Positions 1 to 11,475 of a stretch of 64,000 bases of DNA are shown piece after piece. How positions within the stretch are numbered: the first letter of the stretch is position 1; each line of letters starts with the position of its first letter. The notes below the pieces were generated by a model. That model was given only the letters and a program-made list of their open reading frames with translations. It made no database searches and was not told where the DNA came from. Source of the stretch: Cololabis saira (taxonomy: Eukaryota; Chordata; Actinopteri; Beloniformes; Belonidae); NCBI RefSeq assembly GCF_033807715.1, contig NC_084599.1:26654125-26718124 (forward strand), in the 5' to 3' direction. The translations under genes were made by a program, and so were the position numbers.

Positions 1-3000
1 ACAGAAGAAAAATGCAACAATTATAGTGAGTTCCTAATAAATGAACTCTAATTAACTTCCTGTAGGGCTGAAAATCCCAGCAATAGCAGACTGTGGCAAG
101 ACACGGGAAGACAGCATTCAGGTTAGACTTCAGGAGAAGGACTTGAGAGCATTTTGGAAGTTGGAGTCAGGCACACAAGGGTGGGATACTGATGAGTGGG
201 AGGCAGCAGAGGACCAGGCAGTGCTCTGTTTATTAAGAAAAACGGTAGAGAAGAAAAGAAACAGACATACTGGCAACTAGGGAATCTTATTTGAATGAAA
301 TAACTAAATATAGAGAGTTCATTTTTATGTGGAATAAAGAAAGATGCAGAAAGGGAAAGGTTGGTCATTAAAGATCCAAAATAAAACAGAAGTAGACCCG
401 CTGGCTGAGAGAAGGAAGAAAAAAGCTCAAGGGGAATCTGTGCTTTGTGTGCAGTGAGCCAGGGATATGGAGAACATCACTGCCATTTGGGGGGATAAAC
501 TAAGAGAAGGTAGGAGTGAAAGTTAATTGAACAGAGTAGGACCTGTTTATTATCAGATTCTTCATGGCTGCAGGGAAGCTGATTACTTAATCTTTGCAAC
601 AAGTCTCCCAGACCATCAGTAGTTCTAAGCCCACACAGGTCTGCCATATATCTTTATGTAAAGAAACGCAGGATCCATGCACAACAGCAGAGGAATGCAG
701 GACACATTTTATAGATGGACTAGTCTAAAAAAGAAAAGATTAAATAAATTGATGCAAAGGGGTGGCCTCAATGCTTGGCTCAGTCTCATCCACATTTTAT
801 TAGAAACAAAGAGAAAATAAATGTGGTGAGCCAGTATAGAGGTGTTTGCCAGCCATTTGGAAACAACAAGAGGAAGAGGTGGACGATGACATGCGAGGGA
901 GTAATCAGGGTATTTTTGCTGAACATGCAGATCATGCTAAAAGCTTAGCATCATGCAAGCTAAATGAACATTCTTATTTCAACAAGAGAAAATCCCATCA
1001 GCTCTAACGGTTAAAGTTTGTGATTACAAGAAAAGCATTGCTTTACTTCCACTGCTGATACAGAACAATAACCTACGGACATGCACTGCTACAGTACATG
1101 CAGTCGTGTCACCTGAAGATTGGCTGGAACTACAAAGTCAGGTCGGACAGACCACACAAGGACTTTTCCAACAGCTTGCATAGATTTCGGCCTCTGACAG
1201 TCAGGAGAAAGCACACACCTTACTACAGAGTAAATACACTGAACAACACACAGATTGACTGATCACAGATGACCATAAGTTCTGGAGGAAGACCACCCAC
1301 AAACCCTGCAACCTCTGTAAACATTACACATGCTTAAAAACATTTTTATGAGAACAACTGACAGGGCCTAGATCTAAAGATTAAAATCTCTACACAGCAC
1401 ACACATTAGGTTATTATCTGAGTGTAAACAAAGACCCGTCCCACCACTCAGTGAATTCAGATTTAAACCATGTCAGGATCGAAATGAATTCAGACAGAAA
1501 CAGTTTCATTGGTTTATAGGAGTAATCAAAAACAAAAGAAAAGCAACACTTAATGTATAGAATCAGAGGTAAATGTTTGGTGATGTCACCATATTTTTCT
1601 TTATGGAATACTCTCATGGATATGAGCAAATCTTTCTCCTTCTAATGCCTCCGTTGTCAACACCAGCTGGAGCAGACTTGGCCCAGTTCGGTCTGCTCGT
1701 CGTTCCAAAGTCATTTTAACAATCAGCTGAACAGTCATTAAGTGTACTTTCGCCTAAAGCTTGTTCCTCAGCGTGTGATTATTGCACATTTGGTTGCGTG
1801 TTTTTCAGAAAGCTCACATGAAAAGAACCTGGCCAAATTTCATGCAATTTATGGGAGAAGTGGAGCACGGGCAAAGACTGAACAGATTTTAGTGCAGACG
1901 TAGATTGCTCTCTTCAGGAGGAAGCCAGACTAAAATAACTAGTTAGTTAATAACTGAAGATGACTTTGCTTAAGTGACAAAAATAGAAAAGAAAATCCTC
2001 CACTATTGGACTAGGGTTGTTCCTTACACTGAAATATGTTCTGAGTAGTGATAGCTCATTAAAAAAGTCCCACTTTCTTGACCCTTTCTTTTTTATTTGA
2101 AAAAACTTACATTACTTCCCAATACACGTTTGCTGTTCTAAAATGATTTTAGATTAGAAAGTTGACAACAACAAGATAGCAAAATCCTCAACACCGAAAT
2201 GCCACTGAATGTATTCATCGCCTCCTGGACTACAACTGTACTAAAGCAGTGTCTACAGAGGTTTTCATGAGAACAGATGAACTGTGCATTTGAACATTTG
2301 GTCAAACTAGATGTGTCAAATAGGTTTTTCAATGCTTAAAGGGAAAACAAGCAATAAATAGACAAATAAACAAATGATCCCTCACGATTTCAACAGACTG
2401 CCTCGTGCACAAAATGACATGTGCCTACTGAAACATGAAACATCCCCTGTGAGCTATTTTATATTAAAAATAAGCATTTTAATTACTCCGACTAGACATA
2501 GTAAAATCAAAATTTAAAAAAAGATAAATGTCTTCTCTGCAAAATGAATGTCTATGTGCTCTGTTTTGCTTAGAATTACTTGAAAGTTAATTTTTTTTCT
2601 TTTGCTTCTGCTGACAATTGTTTTGACAGTTCGTTAAACCGTGGAACCATCTGGTTTAGTGATTGTAGAATGACCATAAAATGGTCAGTTTGGTCACATT
2701 TAATTTAATTAATTCCCCTTTGGGGATTGATAAGTTTGTTTTTTGTGTTTGTTTGTTTGTTGTGTTGTTTTTTCATTAAATGATTGCTTTAGAGCACATG
2801 TTTGTTTCGGTGTCTATGCAGAGAGGCTCTTTGGACTCTGGAGCTGACAGCTCAAGGGTTTAATATCTGAGATAAACACAAATCTATTTCATGTGTTTCT
2901 AAATATCTACCATGGCAGGAAACAATAATTAGAACTGTACGAGCACTTTTTAAGTAACTGATACATTTCATTATTTGAGTTCTATATATGATCTGCAATC

Positions 3001-5423
3001 AAAAAGCCACTGACTTATCTGCTCCATAGATTTTGTTGTTGAAATAAAAGTTGCAGCTGAGTTGTTCTGTTAAGAGACAGTTGGTTAGCTAAATGTAATT
3101 TCCTTTTATGTCCCTCTAAAGAGAAAAAAAATGATGACAAAAACCAAGTTTTACTGTTCAGATTATTTTGTGCGCTTACTTTTAAGTTACTTCCTTCAAT
3201 TCATAAGACAAAAAGCATTGCGAAGACATGAAGACATGATCCAGAAAGGTCAGAATGTTCACGAATGTTAGAATTATTTATCAAATCATATAAGAACACT
3301 ATGATAACAAAAACATGTGCTAATTCACTCAGTTTAAATGTTTTACTCCTAAATTAAGTTCCAAAACTGTAATTTTGTCAAAACGAGTCTTCAGAGACAT
3401 GTCTCATATTCAAAAAAATTGCAGCGTTTTCCCTGTTTTGATAATCCACATTTTTAAAATCAACATATCCAGCCAAAAGAAAATCAAAGCATCAGTAGTA
3501 CATGTATTTGGCAGGGTCATGTGGGATGAGGAACGCAGCAGTTGACAAAACACAGTGGAGCACCGGAATAAAAGTGAGTTAGATGCTCCCGACAACAGCT
3601 ATGGGAAGAAGGCAGAGAAATGTTCAATTTACTTTGATCCAGAGTTGCACTTAAATCAGAGTGGGGAAAAAAGGGACACAAAGCACATTCTTCTCTAAAG
3701 ATCTCCAGCGCGTTAAAATGCGAGTAGATCCTGGTGCTGACCACCCACTTGAACGCCGTGTGCAAGTGCAAGAACTGAGTCGAAGAGTAAATGTATGTGA
3801 AAGTCTTAAATCAACATTTATGCACGTACACAGCCTGCAGACGCCTCCAAAATCTCAACAAAACAGTGTTTTTCAACACATACATGTGTCCAGAAACATT
3901 AAAAGTGAGGTATTTTATAGTCTTTCATATCTAATCTGGGAAATATTCTACAGAGACAGGCTATCACTTAAACTTTCCTGGCAGCGTTTGGCTGGAAACT
4001 GACGAGAGCAGGTCTGCTTAGTGTTCCAACTACTGTCTCCTGAGACTCATCTGTAAACATCCACACTCTGGCGATTGCAGCACATAAGCCCACTCATACT
4101 TAAAGAACCCTCCCGTACATGTGCACACTCGAACAACAAAAACCATGCCTCTAAACACATTTGAGGCAACGCACACTTCACTCTCCTTCTGCCTGTCTGT
4201 CCGTAATCTCTTCTCTTTCTGTCTCCCTGTCTCACTCTCTTTCTCATGCTTCACCCAGGACGTCCGGACGAACCTCTCTAACTCCTCAATGCAGAAATGT
4301 CTTCCTTTTTCCCCCCGTCTTTTCATCTCTCTGTTTGCCTGCTGCAGTGGGGTGGGAGCTGACAGCCAATAAAAGACCAGCTTGGTTCTGGTTGCCCAAA
4401 AACATAAAAAGGGTACTGATCCATTCTATGTTGAGTGGTTTGTTTTTCCTCCTCTCAGTGTTCTTTGCACCAGATTTTGGCCTCTTTTAATGTGGTCTTA
4501 ATAGGGGAGAGGGAATGATTTAATAGAATTCATTACCCTGAGTTGCCCGGTCACAGCTTGGCCGTCCATCCAAAAGGTTTTCTGCAGGATGCTGAAGTCT
4601 ATAAAAGTCTATAAAAACCAAAACAAAGATATAGTGTTTGGGCATTTTTAATGACTACAGTCAACATGTTCATTCAATTAGAAGGATTAATTTTCTCCAG
4701 CATGCAGCTGGCAGCCATGATTTCTGGTATTGATTTCAACTCAAATTAGAGATTGAAACGATTAAGAGATGCGAGAGAGCAAATGAAACTGATGAAAACT
4801 GCAAACGCTCTCAAGTAAAACACGCCTCAATATTTTCTTTATTTTCGAAAGGAGAAAACAGTAAAGTAATTGGCAAGTACAAAAATATTAATCTATTAAC
4901 ATGTGAGGCTCTCTCAGTGTTGCCAACTTAGAGGAAAAGTAGCTATTGGCCGTCCTAAAAGTTGCTGGAAGTCACTAAATGACCTCATCTACTAATTTGT
5001 ATAATTTACCATTTGTATGTAATTGTAATGGATGCTGTAAGAGGAAGAAATAAAGTGGTGGCAGGGATTAAAAAAAAGGGACTAAAAAACATACCGTATG
5101 TTTGGAACTACTAATAAACTTTCTTTTTGTCAATTTTGTTTTATTTTACTTTTGTTTTATGTCACAATTCTAAACCTTTTATTTTGTCCTCATTGTAGGT
5201 CAGTGCAGTGCCATTAAAGTAATTATTAGAATAATTGCATTAACTAGAATGATATACCAATAATATCCTGTTCTAAATGAATATCTGCTTATATTTACAA
5301 TCATATTTTTATTAATTGTATTGTTTTTATTGTGCAAAACAGGTCCCTCTTAAAAATGAGATCTCCTGTCTCGATGAGACCAGCCTGTATGCATAAATAA
5401 ATGAATAAATTAATATTATTGTG
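1..5423. other. intergenic, no gene recognised
   Basis: AT-rich sequence with no ORF resembling a known protein and no RNA gene that I recognise. Two weak repeat relics are visible. The stretch near 4,916-5,010 begins CAGTGTTGCCAACTTAG, like the end of a common fish DNA transposon. The stretch near 5,335-5,390 resembles the 3' end of a fish retroelement in reverse orientation. Neither is complete enough to call. Confidence 0.5.
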
Positions 5424-5426
5424 TAG

Positions 5427-5648
5427 GGCTGGGTCAGTACAGGATCAGCCAGCGATGACTTCACACGCGGCGGGGTCAACATCCGCAGCTCTGACCGGAG
5501 CAGGGAGCGGCTGCTGCACAAGCTCCGGGCCGCCGTGGGACATGGGATCGGGGGATTGGCCCGCAGATCCTCAGCTCCCGCTGAGAAACAGCTGAAATCG
5601 ATATGTGCTTTCACAGTAGAGTCACCGCAGTCTGGGACAGTGGTTTGA
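5427..5648 (+). pseudogene. orphan exon-like open frame, product unknown
   Basis: A GC-rich, CpG-bearing open frame of 73 codons plus stop sits in AT-rich surroundings. Its composition looks coding: it is rich in Arg and Ser, with the stretches SDDFTRGGVNIRSSDRSRER and LLHKLRAAVG. It begins right after a plausible splice acceptor (TTATTGTGTAG) and ends in TGA. If the hAT element at 5,694-6,400 is removed, an AATAAA signal (6,458-6,463) falls about 100 bases after the stop, as in a short terminal exon. I do not recognise the protein and see no upstream exon. It could be a real terminal exon, a gene fragment or retrocopy, or part of a transposon: the sequence from 5,424, TAGGGCTGGG, also resembles a hAT terminus. 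Confidence 0.25.
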
Positions 5649-5693
5649 GCTCCATCTTGAGTTCAACTGGTTGACTTTTCACAATGCTACAAA

Positions 5694-6400
5694 CAGGGCC
5701 GCCGCAAGGGGTGTGCGAACCGTGCGACCGCACGGGGCCTCGCGCCCCAAGGGGCCTCGCGCTATGGGCCGTTTTTGAAAAAAAAAAAAAAAAAAAAAAA
5801 ATTTGAATTTTTTTGTTTTTTTTTTGTTTGTTTTTTTTCCTTTTTTCCCTTATAAATATCAACAGTCATGTTCCATTACACACCTAAATGTGTACTAGTC
5901 TGTGCATATCAATAAATATATGTGTAATGATGCGCGTGTCTGTTGTTCAATACAACTGATCAGACCAAGCACATTGACACAAGCTGCTCTGATCCAGACG
6001 GGTGGAGTTGGAACAAACTGTCACACAATGTCGAGAGAACGAGACAGATTCAGGAAATTTCCATCAGGGGATGAAAAAAGAAAAAAACTAAAGAAAATGG
6101 AAGAGTTTAATGCCTCTCTGAAAGGCTCGTTTGATAAATTTGTTTGAAAAATCACCAATCCGACCGGGTCTCAAGCAGCCATGGGGCCCCGCGTCGAGGC
6201 AAGTCAAATGATGATGAGGCAGGGGAAGGTATCCAGTATTTCGCTAATTGGAGAGTTAAAATTGCGCATATAGACACCCGATCCGACCCGAAAAACCCAA
6301 AAATTGGGTTTTTGGGTTTTTCGAAAAACCCAAAAATTTTGCAAGGGCCCCCCCCCCAGTCATTTCGCACAGGGCCTCGCAAATCTCCCAGGCGGCTCTG
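5694..6400. mobile_element. non-autonomous hAT-like DNA transposon (707 bp)
   Basis: It starts CAGGGCCGCC and ends GGCGGCTCTG, which are imperfect inverted termini (9 of 10). It is flanked by a perfect 8-bp target duplication GCTACAAA at 5,686-5,693 and 6,401-6,408. Eight-base duplications and CAG...CTG ends are typical of the hAT superfamily. Both ends carry GGGCCTCGC-type subterminal repeats. The interior holds a poly-A/T tract (about 5,779-5,836) and a short remnant of a transposase-like N-terminus. There is no catalytic region, so the copy cannot move by itself. Confidence 0.9.
6028..6147 (+). pseudogene. truncated hAT transposase N-terminal remnant
   Basis: A 39-codon frame inside the hAT element starts MSRERDRFRKFPSGDEKRKK and ends at TGA. 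The short basic start followed by a PSG-x-KRKK-type Lys/Glu run resembles the N-termini of hAT/ZMYM-like transposases in fish genomes (family knowledge from memory). The BED finger, DDE catalytic residues and dimerisation domain are all absent. It is a relic carried by a deletion derivative, not a working gene. Confidence 0.5.
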
Positions 6401-6408
6401 GCTACAAA

Positions 6409-7996
6409 TAAAAAAGAGTTGTGCCAAGGGTACAGTCCCAAGTCCAATCTTGACAAAAATAAAGTGACAAAGCAACCCAGCTATATAATGTTTGACATTC
6501 AAGTCATGTTGCATGTTCTGTTCCACGTCCTTTATTGTCATGCGGTGCAGAGGATTGACTCATTCTCTAACGTCATGCTGTTCTATATGTCATTAAAAAC
6601 AGTAAAACTCAATTTATGTTTATTGCATTGGGTATAAATAGCGAACCATGTGTGTAATTTTATGTTGCTAAAGATGACATCATCTGTTTGAAATGGTTAC
6701 TGTTAAGGTAAAAGCAGCGTATGATCCCATGCTGGGCAGTGGAACACCAAAAAGTACAACATATATCGTTTTGACATGTGTAATGAAATAGCAAAAAACA
6801 AGATTAAGCTGCAAAGATATGGCATGTGTTTTGTGCCTCTCGTAGCAATTGCCATGTCACATCAACAAACCAACACAGACCTGGCTCTCTTGCTTTGTTC
6901 AAAAGCTGTCCAACTTATGCTCAGTCCTAATCCTGCTCATCCCTGCATCTCCCAACATGACAGCATCTTAAACCCAGCAGGTTCCCGATTCCCTTCCTGC
7001 CATATCAGTGGCACCGCCTTCAACCCATTTGACAAGGAGGGTCTTACTGCCATCTTCTAAGCCCTCCCTTTCACTCTTGCTGATACCGATGTAACGTCAT
7101 GAAAAGCCCATTTATTTGAGGGGAAAACACTCCAAATAGGCTTTTATAAAGTCATCCCAGTGCTGATCTTATATATGTGGTTATTTGCAGTTCAGGCAGA
7201 GTTCAGGAGTCTGACCTGTTAGTCTTCCGTCAAGGGCTAAAGCAACTGCCAACATAAGTAATACAACAGATAGGCAATAGCAGTTAAAAAATAAGAAAAT
7301 AAAAAACTCTGAGAGGAAAAAACCTTTATCAAATTGAGGATATGTCATCCGGCAAGTCTCCTAGTTGAAATTCAGCTTTTTGGGGAGAGTATCGCTGCTG
7401 GGTCAGTTGTCATCACTCAGAGTAAAACAAACACAGGAGGAGGAAGAGAGATGAAGTGAGCAATACTTCATGGAGAGAAGTGAAGTAAGAAGAGACACAT
7501 TTTGAGAAATCAAGAGTAATATGAAAGAATAGAGGGGGGGATGTGAGGAGAAATACCGATTTCTGTGTGACAGGAGCGCAGGAAGGAGAAAATGAGGAGT
7601 ATCAGCAGGAGTGAGAATTAGTGAAGTGAATAATGAGTCAGTGTTTGTTTATTGGAGTTTGAGAGCTTTTGAGAATACGGAAGTGTGATTATTAAACTGT
7701 GTGTCAGGGGATTTATGTCAGGGTTAATTTGTATGCAGAGTGAATTTAAGAAAAGGTGAAACAGGAAGGAGGGAGGCGTGCAGAGGTGTAAGTCTGCGCT
7801 AGGGAAATAGGTTTGACTCTTAATAAGCGAGTAATGCAACACTCCTGGGAAATCAGCATGCATATGTTGAGTGGCACACTGAAAAAAAAGTCCTGAAAGG
7901 TTTGTTTATTGTTGAGGGTTCCGACAATGTTACAATTGTGAACCAATAAACGGAATACTTTTATAGATGAGATCTAGAAAAGCTTCTGACACTGTT
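6409..7996. other. intergenic, no gene recognised
   Basis: Unique-looking sequence. The only point of note is the AATAAA at 6,458-6,463, just outside the hAT element, which could have served the exon-like frame to its left. The purine-rich part near 7,430-7,620 gives only chance ORFs on the minus strand. Confidence 0.5.
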
Positions 7997-8011
7997 GGAA
8001 AGGGACATCCT

Positions 8012-8247
8012 TAGTAGTGCAGCCGTCTCACAGCGCCAGATGGGGTGAGGAGGATCTGGCCGGAATAACGTGATCCTTCCACGCGCTACGTCCGGCCAGA
8101 GAAACCTCACCCTGCCTAGTGAAAAGATGCGGCCTGCTCACTCCTCAGGATAAGACGGAGACCTGAGCTCAGTGCAGGGCCTCCCGGGGTTGGTAGAGGG
8201 CGAGCAATAAAAATGGGAACAAAATTGGGATAAAAATATTATTTAAA
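8012..8247 (+). mobile_element. SINE-like retroposon with 15-bp target duplication
   Basis: The insert is flanked by a perfect 15-bp direct repeat, GGAAAGGGACATCCT, at 7,997-8,011 and 8,248-8,262. A duplication of this length is the hallmark of target-primed reverse transcription. The body has a GC-rich block with GAAAAGATGCGGCCTG and CAGGGCCTCCCGGGG, which I associate with a repeated fish retroposon. It ends in an A-rich tail with GGGATAAAAAT. I could not identify A and B boxes, so whether the head derives from a tRNA is unresolved. Confidence 0.7.
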
Positions 8248-8475
8248 GGAAAGGGACATCCTATAAAACTGAGCCTAGTTCAGCAACTACAGTTGAGTTC
8301 ATCTTTACTCAGACTTAAACTTGAAAACCAAAATACATGCACTCAGGACAAAGACGGGAATCCTGACCTCAAACTCCTATCATCACAATGGATATAAAGC
8401 TTTGTTGGACAATTAAACTAATCTATGTGCAATACATTTATTTTTATGAATTTCTGGTAAACAGAAGTTATTCAA

Positions 8476-8590
8476 AACAGAGAAATAAAATAATTAAAAA
8501 AAAATATTATTTTAAAAAAATAATAAAAAAATTAAAAAAAATAATAATTAAAAAAAAAATAATAATAATTAAAAAAAAAAAAAAAAAACA
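8476..8590. repeat. A-rich / AATAAT low-complexity tract
   Basis: Runs of A alternate with AATAAT and ATTA blocks. The Lys/Ile-rich translation across it is an artefact of composition. Confidence 0.85.
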
Positions 8591-11126
8591 GAGAAATACA
8601 TTCTTAAAGTCCTCACAGTGCTGATCATAGTTATGCCCTAATGAAACTGCTCAATCTCCACCACATGCATTGCTTATCCACATTACATTGATTTTATGAA
8701 TGAGTCCCAGCTATATTTGCATGCCAGTGAGTTTCGATCACTGACATTTTGGCTGGTTATGTAGGCCAGGCCGATGCCTTTCGACTCTGTGGAAATGTCC
8801 AGTGGCATAAATATCCGAGCCGTCAGGAACTGTAGGCACAGCGTCACCGGTGCAGCTCTAACTCGGCACATCCCACAGTGGGTTTAACCTTCCTGGTTCT
8901 CCAGAATAGTTTCCTTGCGCAACAGGTATCTTATGACAAATTGAGCGGCATGATAAAACTCAGTTGGGCATTTCAGCATCCTTTTTGTTAAGTTCGCTTT
9001 TACTTGAACAACAGATTTGACATTAAGATGCTTTAGAATTTAAAAAGGAATACTGAAAACATCTGACTTTGTCCAAAAAAGACACACAAAAAAACATGCC
9101 TGAGGGTTACAATTTGGTTCACTCCATTGAAATCATACTATAGAAATAGGAAATAACATATCCTGTTATCACATAACATTGCAAAGGTTAATACTCTAAT
9201 TTAGCTGCTGAGATCACAGGTTAAGAAGCAGCCTATAGCTATTCTGTCCCTGTAAACCTTCGGCTCCGAAAGTACATATTGCATTACTAACCACGCATTA
9301 AACGCCTCACCTGGTGGCTGGAAAACATCAGCCTGTTTCCGTTAGCCTGCCCTCTGTCGGCCCCCGTATTTGCACCATAAAGACCGATGCCGCAGGGGTG
9401 TGGCGATCACATGTCAGCCCACATCAAAAATACAGGGGCTTGTGTTGTAGTTTCCCAGAGGCACACGGATTAGCAAACATACTCGGTCAGTCACTGCACA
9501 GATGTGAGAGCCGTCTCACTGAAAACAAATTAGTTTTAATCCCTCACCTTGAAAAACTGATACACTTAACGGGACCAAATAAATCACTGGAGGGACAGTA
9601 ACATTGTTAGTCACCTTAAATATTCTCAACTGTTGACATTTTACAAACATATCTGGAAGAAAAACCATCACAGAGCCTATATCGGCTTATTTAACGCTGT
9701 CATCCACACAAGTGTGGATTCATTGAATATACAGCCCTAAATCATATTAAAGTTGGGATGATATGGAAATTGAAAAATCTTGAAGGCAATGTATGGCTCT
9801 AAAATATCGATGCACTTGCTTTTTAACTTGCATTTATGCTGGGATCTAATGAACATATATCATGAAGTGTAGAATTGCTGATAAATGGCTAATAGGAATC
9901 TGGGTGGTCTTGTTTGCACACCATCCATTAAAAAAAGAAAACGTCATGCAATGCTTTTTCTGAGCAGAGTGCCAGGTTTTACTGTGTGATGGTCCAGAAG
10001 TCTCTGACCTCAGTCCAGCCTCTGGATATTTGTGACATCTGCTAATTTTTTTTACAGAACTACACTCATGATTGTAGTTCTGTTTTGTAGAGCTTGGCAA
10101 TGGTTTCCCAGAGAGATCCCCGATCTGTGTGGTTTCAAGTTATTTATGAATGATGGGTTTTGATGCATCTGAGGTATCAGAGTTCTAGGAGGTCCAGCTT
10201 GGATTTGTGAAATAACCCCACTGCTGCTGAAATGCAAAAACTGATACATATGGTTAGAGATTCTTTATTGGAACGCATTACCTTGTTTTTCCTGTATCAA
10301 TATCGGTGCGAGTTTGTCTGAGAAAGTACTTCTTGTCACAGTCAAACCGAGAGTCTTTGAATGAGTTGAGTTTTTCAGGCATCTTTATTTTGCTCTCCAT
10401 ACAATTTTTACAGCAATATTCAAACAATAAAATTAAATTGATGATAAAAAAAGGCAAAAATGTTATCAGGTTAATACTGTCTGAAAAAAAATCAAGAAAT
10501 CAAAAAATCAGAAAAGAAAGTCATTAAACTTAATTTATTTTTATTTTTTCTATGCTTTCCCAGATGTTTCTGATTTGGGCTGTAACTCCTGTTGGTAGTT
10601 TTTTTTTTTTGTCTCCAAGGAAGAGGGACCAGGGTTCTTATGGAGGTGTATGACAGACGCCAGACCACCACAAAGCACTCAGACAACTTTAATCTTTTAC
10701 TACCACCAACACATAAAGATAAAATCTATGTCCGCAGTCTAAAATGGATCGTTCAGAACGGAAGATTTAAGGTGTTTTCCGCTCCCCGCTGGGGTTCAGC
10801 TTCTAGCGTGTGTGTGTCCTTGAGCGCTCTAAACTGCTTTATTGGCCCATTTTCACTTACTTCCGTAAATTGTTACCAAATCAGGTCAAAGATGTTCCCG
10901 TATAAAACTGTCAAACTCTTTGTCTTTATTGAATGGCTTACTCCCCTTTTAAACAAAGTAAATACCCTTTGAAAGAAGTAGAATTTGCTAGAAGAATCCA
11001 CCAGTCATGGGTTGGGAAGCAGTGACAATGTAAGCTTTTTTATTGAAAGTGTGTGTAAGCATCACAAAGAAGGATTATAGAAAAATCTCTGCAGAAAGGG
11101 TTTCTACATTTTGTACGTACATACGT

Positions 11127-11128
<2 letters not shown>
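8591..11128. other. intergenic, no gene recognised
   Basis: No named feature. A 95-codon open frame at 9,314-9,601 (plus) has no recognisable domain and no splice context, and is taken as chance. A pyrimidine/T run lies at about 10,599-10,610. Confidence 0.45.

Positions 11129-11131
<3 letters not shown>

Positions 11132-11178
<47 letters not shown>
11132..11178. repeat. (AT)n-(GT)n compound microsatellite
   Basis: A TA run ends at 11,160 and passes directly into a TG run up to 11,178. Polymorphic length is expected. Confidence 0.95.
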
Positions 11179-11334
11179 AGAAAGAGAGAGAGACTCCATC
11201 CTATTCCTGCACCAAAGTGAGAAAAGAAAAAGGGAAAAATGCTCCTTGATACCAGCCATTCACACTCATACACATGTGCATTTACTTACCCCGTGTCGGT
11301 ACAGCCTCTGTATATCTACATCCTGAATTCCTTC

Positions 11335-11475
11335 CAGCGTTAGATGTCGTCACCCAATCTGCAGGTCAGGTTGCGGCCTGAGCTGAAGGTGACTGGCCTG
11401 ACCCGGTTCCACGCCGGCCTCTAAAGTCTGGCGGCCTCCTCCTCGCAGCACAGCTTCACGACCTGAGAATGACGT
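11335..11475. other. GC-rich island, possible gene fragment
   Basis: A short GC-rich block in AT-rich DNA. On the minus strand a CTCAG acceptor-like site is followed by two overlapping open frames. One reads VVKLCCEEEAARL and stops at TAG; the other stays open for about 38 codons. I cannot choose between them and recognise neither. A decayed coding fragment and a regulatory island are equally possible. Confidence 0.2.

Noticed and set aside
9314..9601. 95-codon plus-strand ORF in a moderately GC-balanced stretch
   Set aside because: No recognisable domain, no splice context and an ordinary length for a chance ORF in 64 kb.
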